Assembly: GCA_022818135.1 (NCBI GenBank)
Contig: JAFMSR010000015.1
Coordinates: 28,621,628-28,685,627, forward strand
Direction: 5' to 3'
Source of the DNA: Saxidomus purpurata
Taxonomy: Eukaryota > Mollusca > Bivalvia > Venerida > Veneridae
Length of the DNA stretch: 64,000 nucleotides
Shown: piece after piece, positions 43,301 to 57,200 of the stretch
Position numbering within the stretch: position 1 is the stretch's first letter
Layout of the letters: each line of letters begins with the position of its first letter
Position numbers and translations under genes: made by a program
Notes under the pieces: generated by a model
The model's database searches: none
Seen by the model: the letters and a program-made list of their open reading frames with translations, nothing else
What the model was told of the DNA's origin: nothing

Positions 43301-46300
43301 TAAAAAAAACGATTAACTCTGGATTTTGTCTATGAACTCTTTGTTGTATAGTTATGCTATGCTTTCATTCCTATTGCTTGGTGGAGTAATGGCCCTTTAA
43401 GTATGTGAGAAATAACACAAAACACAAGCATGTCTATAGTTCAAAAGTTATAGATCCTTCAAGACATGAGCTTGTGATGTTTATAAGCCAATTTGCTAAG
43501 AACATCTGTGTTAAAACTTTGTGATTCTTTTTTCTTTTTATTGTTCATTTTCTTTTGGCAAAGTTTTAACTACTGTATTATGAAAGTCTCTCAATTGAAT
43601 TTCAGCTTCTCTTGCAGAGTTATAAAATACTGTAACTATATGTAGTTAATTTATTCAAAGGATATGGAAAGCTGTTGCAGTCATCACCATGTCAGTGGAA
43701 ATATCTTGACATTGTTCAGTACTCAATTATGGAGTAATTCCTGTTACTCCTTGCTTACAGTGACAATACTCTGTCAGTAGCGTTACAGAGTTTATTCCTC
43801 TGTCAGTAGTGTTACAGAGTTTATTCCTCTGCCAGTAGTGTTACAGAGTTTATTCCTCTGCCAGTAGTGTTACAGAGTTTATTCCTCTGTCAGTAGTGTT
43901 ACAGAGTTTATACCTCTGTCTGTAGTGTTACAGAGTTTATTTCTCTGTCAGTATTGTTACAGAGTTTATTCCTCAGTCAGTAGTGTTACAGAGTTTATTC
44001 CTCTGTCAGTAGTGTTACAGAGTTTATTCCTCTGTCAGTAGTGTTACAGAGTTTATTCCTCTGTCAGTAGTGTTACAGAGCTTATTCCTGTGTCAGTAGT
44101 GTAAAAGAGTTTATTCCTCTGTCAGTAGTGTTACAGAGTTTATTCCTCTGTCAGTAGTGTTACAGAGTTTATTCCTCTGTCAGTAGTGTTACAGAGTTTA
44201 TTCCTGTGTCAGTAGTGTAAAAGAGTTTATTCCTCTGTCAGTAGTGTTACAGCGTTTATTCCTGTGTCAGTAGTGTTACAGAGTTTATTCCTGTGTCAGT
44301 AGTGTCACATTCCTCTGCCAGTAGTGTTACAGAGTTTATTTCTCTGTCAGTAGTGTTACAGAGTTTATTCCTGTGTCAGTAGTGTTACAGAGTTTATTCC
44401 CCTGTCAGTAGTGTTACAGAGTTTATACCTCTGTCAGTAGTGTTACAGAGTTTATTCCTCTGTCATTAGTGTTAAAGAGTTTATTCCTCTGTCAGTAGTG
44501 TTACAGAGTTTATTCCTCTGTCAGTAGTGTTACAGACTTTATTCCTCTGTCAGTAGTGTTACAGACTTTATTCCTCTGTCAGTAGTGTTACAGACTTTAT
44601 TCCTCTGTCAGTAGTGTTACAGAGTTTATTCCTCTGTCAGTAGTGTTACAGAGTTTATACCTCTGTCAGTAGTGTTACAGAGTTTATACCTCTGTCAGTA
44701 GTGTGCAGAGTTTATTCCTGAACCATTGCTCAGAGGATGGCATACAGATTTGCCCTTGTTCATCTGTACAAGTTTATGTCACATTGTAACTGTAGAAGTA
44801 TTATATCTACAGTCATGAAAGCTCACAGGAGCATGTGAAGTTGTGTACGTCTATTTCATTTACGATAACATCAAGTGAAAACGGAGTTATGGTCCTTGAC
44901 ATGGCATAAAACTTTGGTCATACATTACTCAAATAGCCTTCAAAAAGAAGATTAAGTTACTGGAAGTTACTGAATGATTAAAACTTGACACCTGTCTGGA
45001 AATTAGAATTATCTTTTGCAAAAATATTTAAACATTTTAATGGTCTGATTTGGCTAAGCTATGACGTTTGCAGATTTCCTTTCATTTCTTACATATCAAG
45101 AAGAGATTTATAGGAGAATTTCAGTATGTTAGGTAATCATAATATACAATAAAACAGGCTGTAATATTGTGTTAACAGTTGGCGATATTCATGATTTGTG
45201 ATGATAGATATAACAGCACTCTGTACACTGTAAATAGCTCTGAGTGAAAGCACCTGGTGCTACTGTGATATCCACCCACCTGTGAGAATCACTTCATTCA
45301 TTTCCTGTGACAAGCTGTGCTTAAAGTCTCTTTGTTTTTGATTATTTCATAATTGTGTGATTATGATACAAGAGATTACTGTCATTTCTATCACCATCTA
45401 CTGACATGTAACAAGATTAATTTGCCCATTTATATAATCATGAAAGTAAAATGCTTTGTATAATCTTTTTCCTTGGATAAAAGTAGAAACATGAAATAAA
45501 CTGTTATGTAGGATAATAGAAAGCTGCAGTAACCACACCCACAGAATAAACATGCAGAGAAAAAACAATCTATTAAATTTGAGAAAATACACAGTACAGC
45601 TAAAACATTTTATCTTTGCCAAGTGCAGCAAGTAAAAAACATCACAGATATATAAAAGAAATGATACATAAATACAGTCAACCTGTATTTTTTTTTAACA
45701 AAGATGTACCATTGGCAGTTAAAGTCGTCTTTTTGGACAGGAGGCCTATATTAACAGGTATTTCTCCTAAAGATGAATAGTTGTCAGTTTTCTCTCTGAT
45801 GGTCATTATTTCTAGTGTGGCCTTTATTCTAAGGTGGTCTTTTAAAACAGGTGTAACATCACGTAGCACAGAATAAACACCTAACGTAGTGAAAGTTATT
45901 TTGTCAGAGGTAGACCCCCTTCTTAGTTGTGCAGGCCAAGACATACAATAATACCCACGCAAATATTGTGAAATACTGTGTTTAATGAGCATTTTATGAA
46001 ACAACAACAATCAAGTTTTGGGGTTATTTAAATTATGCTCTGTCTTTAAGGCATGCCTCTTTAAACGGAACTATGTCTATGAATGATAGGGTAGGGTGGA
46101 AAGGCTTAATTTCATCTTTACTGTTTGATTACATATTAATGTTGTTTTCCAGGTAAAGCACCTCATGAATTATATCAATGTAAAGATATTTTAAGTATAC
46201 TGGATACAAAAATAAACCAGGTTCACTATAATATCATGGAAGACGTCAAATGTAAACATTTATCAACATTCCACCTGTCATGATACTGTAATATAACACC

Positions 46301-49300
46301 TGAATGTATGTTTGTAATCACTCATGATTGAAATCCAAGATGACTTCACCCTGCTATTGTTGCTGTTTATTTATTCGAAACTTCATAGGTTCAATGTAAC
46401 AACCTTTAAAGGTCGTATCAGATTTATTCAAGGGGCACATAATATTATTATACCCCCGAAACGAAGTTTAGGGGGGTATATAGGAGTCACCTGGTGGTTG
46501 GTCGGGTCAATCGGTCGGGGCGGTCTGTTGCATTTTCCTTGTCCGGAGCATAACTTGAAAACTACTTGTTGGAATTCAATACAACTTCATACAATTGTCA
46601 AGCACATTGAGAGGGAGAGCAGTGCACAAGAACCATAACTCCATCTTGACTAATTACAGAGTTATTGCCCTTTGTTACTTTCCCTTGCGTCGAGCATAAC
46701 TTGAAAACTACTGGTTGGAATTCAAAACAATTTCATACAATGATCAAGCACAATCAGAGGAAGTGCATTGTACAAGAACCATAACTCTATCTTGAGTATT
46801 TACAGAGTTTTTGCCCTTTGTTACTTTTACTTGTCCGGAGCATAACTTGAAAACTACTGGTTGGAATTCAATACAACCTCATACAATGGTCAAGTACATT
46901 AAGAGGAAGTGCAGTACATAGGAACCATAACTCCATCTTGACTCATTACAGAGTTATTGCCCTTTGTTATTTTTCCTTGTCCAGAGCATAATTCGAAAAC
47001 TACTAGTTGGAATTCAATACAACTTCATACAATGGTCAAGCACAATAAGAGGAAGTGCAGTGTACAGGAACCATAACTCCATCTTGACTAATTACAGAGT
47101 TATTGCCCTTTGTTACTTTTCCTTGTTCGGAGCATTATTCGAAAACTACTGGTTGGAATTCAATACAACTTCATACAATGGTCAAACACAATGAGAGGAA
47201 GTGCAAAAGAATAATAACTCTATCTTGACTCATTTCAGAGTTATTGCCCTTTGTTACTTTTACTTGTCGGGAGCATAATTAAAAAACCTAATAAAATTGG
47301 TTGGAATTCACTACAACTTCATACAATGGTCAAGCACATTGAGAGGAAGTCTAGTGTACAAGAACCATAACTCTATCTTGACAAATTACAGAGTTATTGC
47401 CAAAAACAATATCTCTTTTTAGTTTGTTTGCAAGGTATTCCGTTACTACAAACTTCCTCAGTTTATAAAGCAGTCTTTCGGGGGTACTAATCACATTTAG
47501 TGATAGCTCTAGTTAAAACTTATCCCCTGTATATAGAAGCCAGTTGTCTCAAGGAGTCCATATTCACATATCTGAAGAAAAAAGAATAAGTTTTAGATAG
47601 AATTCACCTGTATTGTACAGCCACCTGTGTGAAGTAGGCACTTTGATTCATCCCTTACCTGGGTTTATGTAAAGCTTCAAGTTCAAAATTATTAACTAAA
47701 ATCATCAATGTATTTACAATTTCTGCTCCAGAGTATCCATTTGCTAACGAGAAACAGTTGCAGTGGCTTGAAACCAAGTTCAATATAAATGTAGAGGATT
47801 TTGTAACTGCTTTATTGATTAGATGTGAAGCGAAAAACTGACATTTACCACTCTTTTGCTTAAAATCTGCTTTAGGGAACTCTGTTTTTCTAGTGCTTTG
47901 AATTCTTTTTTGTATGTTAATGCCAGAGTTGCCAGTATCACCTGCCATAAGTAGATAGGTATGGGAAGCTTCTAAAGTTGCCTCAAAGTCTGTGTAACAT
48001 AATGTGTGAATTCATTTTTAAGTTATACTTTTAAGGCATAAGACTTAAATGACTGTCTAAGGTAGATGACACACAGAATGATGGCAGATAACATAGGTTT
48101 GACTGTACAAAGTTATCTTTACCTATAAAAGCTGATATTTTATTCACATTGTTTATATGTAAAGTATCTGCTGCGGGCAACTCATTTTTGGACTCGGGAT
48201 TTTGTCAAAATCTTTTCTAAATTAAATTTTCACCTAACTAAATTATTCCCTTTAGGCAGTATTATACCAACAGTAACTTTTATTTAACAATTTCGGTCAA
48301 ATATAAAGTCGGTAGCCAAAGGTTTTACTAAATGGCTTTCCATTTTCAAGTTAACTTTTTTTGCACTCCAAATCAGTCTGTTTTTCACATTAATTTTTGA
48401 CTCAATATACACAGTTCTTGTGACTTCCCCATTGTCAGTACCTGCTTTCCTGTGCTCATAGGTCAAAGTCAATTTTGACTGATTTCTCATTTTTAATTTA
48501 CTCCAACGTCAAATATCCTCCTTCATCAGGGGAAAATTGCTGAGCTTTCAAACATGTTTTGGATGACGAGAATGGACTTTAAATAGAATGTAAGGCCCTG
48601 GTTCACGCCCGGGCGGCCCCACCCGGGGGCCCGGCCCCCTTTTCATGAGATGCAAACTGGTTAGAAACCCAGAGAGTATAATTGTAAATAACACATCTTG
48701 TAAAGGGGTGGGGGTCTACCGATTCCCTTGTATCTGCTTCTGTCTCAAAAAAGGACCACAGGAAAGCTTGTTCTTTTATTGTTTATCCTTGTACGAAAAA
48801 ATACGATGATTTTTCAGCAGAGAAAAAATTGTAAATATCTAATTTTCAGTGTCGTCTGCCACAATTTTAACAAAATTAACCTTACCCCGCCCATATTGTA
48901 TCATACTTTATTACTATTTCATTTTCTACTACTATTTTGTATAGTAAATTGAAGCTGATACTGCAAGATTATTCACTAGTGTACTGAGGTTATGGCCCAG
49001 TTTAACATAAGCCAATTTTTATTGTTGTCATAGTAAGCGTATGATAAAAATGTCAGAAATGTGGAGTTTTTGTGTGTGCCTGTGTACTTCATTTTGATAA
49101 TAAGCAAAAATTTTCTTTTATATTAAAGTGGGTTTATAATTTGTGAAAATTGCACAAAAAAAGGAGATTTTTTTTTACTTTCTGAAACCTTGTTTCCTAG
49201 CAACATGGAAAATATGAAACTTGATTAAAAGTTAAGATATTGAGGACTTTAAACTGTGTGCAGAAATTGTAGAAATAATGTCAGAAGGAACCTGGGATAT

Positions 49301-52300
49301 ATACATAATAACAGTAGGTATAAATATTCTCATGTACTATAATATATAACAGAGGGATCCAAGGAAGAAAGGAACAACAGAATGACTGAAGTGTATTTTT
49401 AGCTCACCTGAACCAGTGGCTCAGGATGAACTTTTAGGAGATCAATGAATGTCCGTCGTCCGTCTGCTATTTCTTGAAGTGACTTCTTCTCATAAACCAC
49501 TTCATGGAATATTATCGAACTTGGCCAGAAGCATCCTGGCATTAAAGCTTTTTTCAGATGTTTTCAACATGGCTACCAGAGCTAAAAATAGAAATATCTT
49601 TGAAAAAGCAGAGAACTTAGATATTTAGTGTGTAGCATCATCTAGTGGTCGTCTGCCAAGTTTATTCAAATCATGATCCTAGTGTCAAAATTGGCCCCAC
49701 CTGGTCTCACAACGCCTTCACATTGAGTAAACAGGGAAATCTTCGAAAATCTTCTTGACAATGTCTAAAATTGCAAGTCCCAGTGCTTAGATATTTGATG
49801 TGTAGCATTAGTTTATTAGTTTATACTAAATTGTGAAGAAAGCTTGTAGCTTATCGAGTCACCTTCGAGTCCGCTTCCTGGAAAAACCAGTACTGGTGTT
49901 ATATAAGGATGTACGGTCATGACCCCAGTGGGGCTCGAACCCACAACCTCGGGGATGAGCGGCCGACACCTTAACCTCTACACCACCGCTCCCCTTGTGT
50001 AGCATTGTCCAGTGGACCTCTCTCAACTTTGTTAAAATTATGCCCCTAGGTCTGAAATGGCCCCAAACTAGAGGTTACATGTATGTAAATATGAGGAAAC
50101 TTTAAAAATCTTGGCAAAAACCTCAAGGCCCAGATCTGAGATATTTTGTATGTAACATTGTCTAGTGGTCTTCTACCAAGCTTGTTCAAATCATGACATC
50201 ATGGATATCACATATTTTACTTAGACTATGGACACAAATTTTGATCAACATTTTGAACAAACTGTGGTACATAGCAATGCATGAGTTCATGACTAACCTG
50301 GATGTTGAACTTATTGTGCTATTGACATGAAGGGCAATGGTACTCAGGTGAGCGATATAGGGCCATCAATGGCGTCTTGCTCTGTCTGGTGTTAAATTGC
50401 ACACAATTATCTTATTTTATGACAGTTTAATGGCTCAGTCATAAAGTGACACATATAAAACCTTGAATAAGACATTTGCTCAAGAATAATTATTTATTGT
50501 TGTATAATGTTTTGGTTTATGACACGAACTTGCATATAAATAAAATCAGCATGTGCTTTCACTATGATGTCATTACAGAGCAAGAAGATAGTGTCAAAAA
50601 TGTAATGTTTAAATGTTCATTCAGGTAACATTCGTGCCTGCCTGTCCAAGTGTCTATGTATTTATTACATTTTTTTTTCATCAAAAGAGTTTTATCAAAA
50701 TATAACAAAAAAATTGTCTACACAGAAAGCACCCTGAGTGTACCATAGACAGACAAACAATTAAGCACATAGCATTGCAGACAAACATGGCAGTGCAGAC
50801 AATCACACTTCAGTACAGACAAAGATAACAGCCACTCAAACCCAAACTGACAAACTGTTAGACAAAGCAGCTCAATAAAATCACAATGTAAATGTGCAAT
50901 GCTTTTACCAAACACATAAAATGGGATACAAAATCACATTCTGAACTTGAAACATAGGTTAAACCACGGAGAGAAAAAAGCAGGTTGTATTGCGTACAAA
51001 ATGTCATACATGATGGGTACATGCCTATGATGGTCCATTTCAAACATTTATGTATTTCTACTTTCAGAACCGTCCGAAACCTGTAGAGCCAATAGATTAC
51101 GAGACTTACGTACTGAAGAACAAAGTCCTGCTTCACAATGACCCCCATAGAGAATTGCTCATGTTCCCCTATGATGATATTCAAATACCTGTAAGTACTC
51201 TTCCATAAAGTAACTGCTGTCATAACTTCATTTTTGCCCTGTTTCAGAAAGACTCATTTTAAGTTTATTCTAAAACTTTCAAAATATGAGACATATTGAA
51301 AATCAGTGGCTATGAGTTCCGGACAATATGAATAAATTGAAATGCTTTTAAACACCAGTTAATTGTTTATGCAACTGAACTGTGATTTTTCATTATTATT
51401 TGCTAGTATATGATTTAGTTAATGAAAGAATTATTTAATTACAATTATTAGGTATTTGGAATAATGTTATGATATCTTATACGTTATAAAAGCTTAACAT
51501 TCAAGGCATTTATTGTGTAAAAATAATCTCACCCAAGAGTATCAGGTTAAAACCGATTTATTGTGTATATTTACAGGCCCCAACTCCTGCCAAGAAGATC
51601 CGTACCATGCATCCAACCGTCCCAAAACTGTCCAATGAGAAATCTGGAAATCTTCTGGTTGAAGAGTGCCTCCAGACGTATACAGACACCTGCCATATGG
51701 TGCAGTTTAAATACAGTAAATATGCTGGTGGTTACCAACAACTTCCCAAGTAAGTAGACGCCACTTCACCCTGACTCTGCTTTATTTCATGAATGAACTA
51801 GTCCATATTTCGGTTTGGATTGTACCAGGTGATGTTCAGAGGGGTTTTCAACAAGTTTCCATATTGGCAGAAAAAAGTGTACACTAATTTCAGGCTGCAT
51901 AAAATATTGTTGCAATATGACTGCTAAATTGCCACATCTCCTTTTTCTATGTAGACATAGAAAAGTTTGGCAGTAGCCCCCGTGTTCTAAGTTTTGAATA
52001 TCCATTGGATACCAGATGCTTGGATACCAGATGCTCTGGTTCAAGGGTCAACTTCCTGTCATGGAAAAACAGAAATGTCTGTTTCAGGCCATATATCACT
52101 GCCATTTTCACTTTACTATTAGTAGAGTAAATATTACTTAAATTGAATTTGAATAATTTTAAATACCGTATTGAGCTTTTTCTGCCAGGCTAACCTATCA
52201 TACTGCAGAGCATAAGCATTGAGCCAGTTTCCAAAAGAATGTGTAGCCATTACAGAAGTATTTCAGTTGCTGTTCTTTTACAAATCATACTAATAATTGT

Positions 52301-54170
52301 TGATGTAAGTGATTGCATATGGTTTCTATAGTATGTTTAGTTATTGCAGGTTCTTTACGTGGTCTGCACTCATAACTTAGCTGATTTGATTGTTTAAAAT
52401 TTTTATGATAACTGGACTGGTTCAGAGTAATTACTTGTTTGTTGTGTTTGCTCTTTTCCAGCGTAAGAAAACCAACCAGTCTGCCAGACCAGGTGTTTGA
52501 AATTGACACAGAAATGGATGAGAGAGATATAGAGGTGAGTTTAGGTGTTTATTCCATTTGAATAGCCTGTTCTTGAGGGGGGAAATATATAGTTGTATGT
52601 GTGGTGGTATTTCATATGCAAGGACCTACTAACTAGATCTGAAATCAAGTCATTTTGTGTGCAAGGCTGTGGTCACTATGTTATAGATCCAGTCACACAT
52701 AAACATAGATGTCATTGTTCTTCTACTTTAGTCAGCAAACTCCTATTTCTTACCAGTTAAAATATTTTTAAAGATAAATTAAAAAAAAAAATTGTGTGTT
52801 AAGCTTAAAGACTCACCAACTTGTAGGTCAGGGTCACACATAAAGGTCATTCATTATCGGCTCCCAATTGATATATTTTGTCAGACATTGAAGGATTTTG
52901 AGATAAAGCACCAGGTTTTTACTATGTAGGGCATAGTCGTTACACATAACTTCCTCTTTAGGAGTTTTACAACATCTTCACAATTTCTCCTTCCCTTGAC
53001 TTTAGATAAGCTTTGATGTCAGACAAATTTTTGATAGAGATTTTTTTTTTAAAGAATAAGATTAGAGAAAAAAAGCTCTCAATCAAAGCTCATCTCAAAA
53101 CTTTTGTCTAATTACTATAAAGCAGTGTGTTTTATGCATGATTCAGGTCAGAACATGAAAGTCATGGTAACTGTCCAAGGTCAATCTTCAGAATGTTAAG
53201 GTCGTCACAAGAAATCTTGTTTTATATTTTTCACTTTTTCACTGTATTGAATCTGCAGGATTCTTTGAGTAGAAGTTATTCCAATGCATCTGTAGCTCAA
53301 CAACCTGTGATCACCAAGGCTGGCTGGCTGTACAAGGGTCCCGACAGTGGGAAAGATAATGTCATTAGTTTTACAAGGGTAAGAAATCTATTACTCAGAA
53401 AATGTATAGGTAACTTTATAAAGTTAAAAATGGAACATCAGTTTCTGTCTAATTTTGATATAATTCCACATGTTCAAGTGTATTTAATATTTAAATAATT
53501 TTAGCAGTCAAAGATTTTATGTTAACAATTAATTATGAAAAGTAAATAAGAAAAGTAAATACAAAATCCTACATTTGAACTTCTTTTTTCTACTCGCACA
53601 GTCCAGTTAGTGAAGTCAGAATACTGGCTAATCAGTGCTGTTTCGCATATACATTGTATTTAAATTCAAATGTTATAAGAATTTGTGCTAAGTCATGATT
53701 AGAATATTTGTTGACTTGAATTATATTTATAACCCTCCAGCAATTCAAGAGACGTTATTTCTGTGTGAAACAGCAAGCAGACCAAACGTACAGTTTAGAA
53801 TTCTTCAAAGATGACAGGAAATCAGAGGCTAAAGGTGTGATATTCCTTGACTGTGCTCAAGAGGTGATAAAGGTAAGCAGTAAATGCAGTCAAAGAGATA
53901 TTTGTATTGAGGTATCATTTTACCTATGTAACGGACAATTGCATTTCACAATTTTGTGTCGATGGTATTGGTGGTCATGAAGTTATGTTTTGATTGAAGA
54001 TAAAAAGATATGTTTAAAATGATAATGATGAGAACAGTTTTGAGTGAAGAAAGTTTCAGTTGATGATGAGGAGGATGATGATGATGATGTTGGTGATGAT
54101 GTTGATGATGGTAGTGGTGATGATGATGATAATGATGATGATGATGGTGGTTGCGGTAGTGTGGTGGGTG

Positions 54171-54202
<32 letters not shown>

Positions 54203-57200
54203 GTGATAAAAATTATGATGATATGGTAGCAGTAGAGACAGTAGAACTTATGACACTTAATCTCAGATCATAGTTTGTTACTTCCCAAAAAAATTAATAT
54301 TTATCTGTTGTACTGAATTATGAACTTGATGAAACATATTTTTATCATTTTAGAATACAAAGAAAGGGAAGCATTGTTTTGAGGTACGGACCCCAGATAA
54401 AGCCTATCTATTTGCTGCTGAAAATGAGGCTGAAATGGAAGACTGGATAAAAACTCTTGATAAAGTGCGGACTGCTGCGGAAACATTGTCGCAAATTTCC
54501 CTGGATCGAGGACGAGGTACATAAGAATGATTCCGTTTGTAGTGTTAACATCATTCCGTCAGGAACAGACATGTTGTTTTTCTCTTTTCATCCGTCTGTC
54601 TGCTTTACCTTGTTGGTATTTGCTCTCCTAATCCTCTGACTGGTGACTGGAAGCATTAGTATGAAGTCTTACTCTAGATGTGCTAATCATTGTGGTCGAT
54701 ATTTCAAAGATTAAAGTTAAAGGGCCCTTTTAAACGAAAGTCTTGTAAATAAATTCATCATAGATACAAGTGCTTTGGAAAACAATTTTAGTTTAAACTT
54801 TGTTTTAATTGACAAAAAAGAATTTGTTGCATTTTAGCGACAGTATTGATTGGCAGGAGAGATGTTTAAATTCAAAGTTACATAATACTCAGTCACTTTA
54901 TTTCAGATGAAATGTTCTCACCAGGTAAAATTGATGATAAAGCTATAGAGAATACAGTTCACCCAGAACTTATGAAGGTAGATATGTGTTTATTTTTCAC
55001 TCTTTCGTATGTTTTCACTGACAATGGATGAATTTATGTAATTCATATACAGTACAGTTCAATAGTGCACCAAGAACCAGTGTGAAAATAGAGTTCTGGA
55101 AGCTTTGTTTCTTCCATTTTGTTTTCATAAGAATTCTTGTCTGGTTCCTGTTCAAGGAAAGAGTTAGTCCTATTTTTGGAGGGTGGGGAACCAGGGAAGT
55201 ATGAGGAGTGTTTCTGCATTGATCTTTACATCATGGCTCTGTTTGGTAAAAAAAAAATCATTCTATTTGAAATTGTTATAATGTTTTCAGTATGCAAAGG
55301 AGTCGGAGTCAATGATGCTGAAGGCCAGACAGGAGGGCAGACAAAATCTTTTCAACGTATATTCAAATATGGCTGTAAGTAATCACTGTTAGTAATCCTG
55401 TACTGTAGGTAGATCACCTTTGAATTGCTAAATTGTAATTAAAGTCTTGCTAAATTGTAATTAAAGTCTCTCATATTGAAAATATGTAAAAAGAAAGACT
55501 GGCTAAAGAATGAAAAAGTGATAGGAAAAAAGAAACGCAGCACAGGAAATACACAGCTGAAATAAATTGTACTCGAATTTTCAGTAACTGACTGTTTAAA
55601 CCAGTTTGCTCATCACCATCCTTACACTTCTCTAAGTTCAACTTATTAAAATTCGTAACATGTAAATAAGAAACATATCCTACTGAGACTGCTTTTATCA
55701 GTAGAGATAAAGTACATCATAATAAAACTGAAAGATTCAAGTCGGCTATAACACAAAGACTGTCCAAGTTACAAATGTCTTTATTGCTGCTTTACAGAGA
55801 TATATAGATGATGATGAGGATGAAGAAATTGGTGCAGAAGTTGACGTTTATCCAAAACAGTTCGGAGAGAGGTTTATGTTACGTCTGTTAGACTTTAAGC
55901 TGAAGCTACAGGTGAACCTAGCAGATGAAGGTCAAGGAAATAAATATTGTAATGTAAGTATACGCAAACATTGAGGGAAATGACCATTGTACATGTAACA
56001 GTAACTTGAAATAATATGTTTGTGTTCATTCCTACAGTTAACTCCTTAGAAAAGTTGGAGTAGCGACAAAAGACTTCCTATTCTTTATAGAGCAATGATG
56101 GATGAACACTAAAATACGTAGCGGGAAGCCTTATTTGCTATCCAACGAAGACGGCATATTTGTACTAATGTATCAATCATGTTCGTTGTTACTGACATAG
56201 TGAAGCAGTATGAATGACTTAGACATAGTACATGTTCTTTGGAATTCAGAAAGAAGGTGAAACAGAAATATGGTGATTTCTTTTGATGATATGTAAATCT
56301 GCCCACCAAATAAACATGGTACTGTAAGTTCTGTCTCAAATTAGAGACATAACCAGTGTTTAAGGTAATAGAAGAAAACCCAGGAATAAACATAGTCATT
56401 TAAAAGCATGTTTTCATGAGGGAATTGTAAAGTAAGTAGGTATATATGTAAATTAAGGAAATGCTCTGTATTAACAGTAAATGAAGCATGACTTCAATGT
56501 ATTTTCTCATGTAGACATGGTTCCCGGAACATTGTATATCCATTGTTAAATTGATAACTTTGAAATAAACAGTGTAATGTTAGTATACACACAACCTTTG
56601 GAAATAACCATTGCATAGGTTATATTGCTGACAGTTTGTGATACTAGTATATTAAATAGTTTGTTTCGATTCTGTTTTCTCCTGACTTGTGTGTGGTATA
56701 ATATGAAGGTCTTTATTACACATTGATTAAAGTATGTACGTACATGTATTTGTATTACAGCCCGAGCCATTCTTCCTAACTTTCACCTTGTACGATGCCA
56801 AAGATGGGAGGAAAATATCTGAGGATTTCCACATGGATCTGAACGAGCAAGAAATAGAGAAGATGATCCCCGCTGATTTGATATCGGCGTCAGACAGATT
56901 ACATACAGTGGAGGGGAAATCTACGTCCCCGGAATTAAATGGCTTAGATGAAAAATGGCTGCTTTCAAAACAGAAGCTGGTGAGTGTTTAACTTAACATA
57001 TAATGGAATAAGTAAACAGAATATTTATTTGTTTTTCACTTGCATAATTAAGCATACATTTCAACCTGGATATTGTGAAACAATAAATATTCATAGGTAA
57101 CTTATAATGTTTTCCCTACACTGAATGGGCAGACATGCTGTATTTGTAGTTATTATTATTCTTCTTCTTATTCTTCTTTCTCTTTTTCAATGAATTTTTG

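Noticed and set aside
43256..43303. Read-through extension of the alternative DOCK exon to its own stop codon
   Set aside because: It would give a 110-residue stand-alone protein, but the strong GTAAAA donor in phase 0 and the AT-rich sequence after it favour splicing. An unspliced small protein is not fully excluded.
46324..47194. Two plus-strand frames of 104 and 76 residues
   Set aside because: They run over the tandem-core element at 46449-47516 and repeat the same peptide pieces.
54044..54229. Asp-rich frame
   Set aside because: A translated GAT microsatellite inside a DOCK intron.
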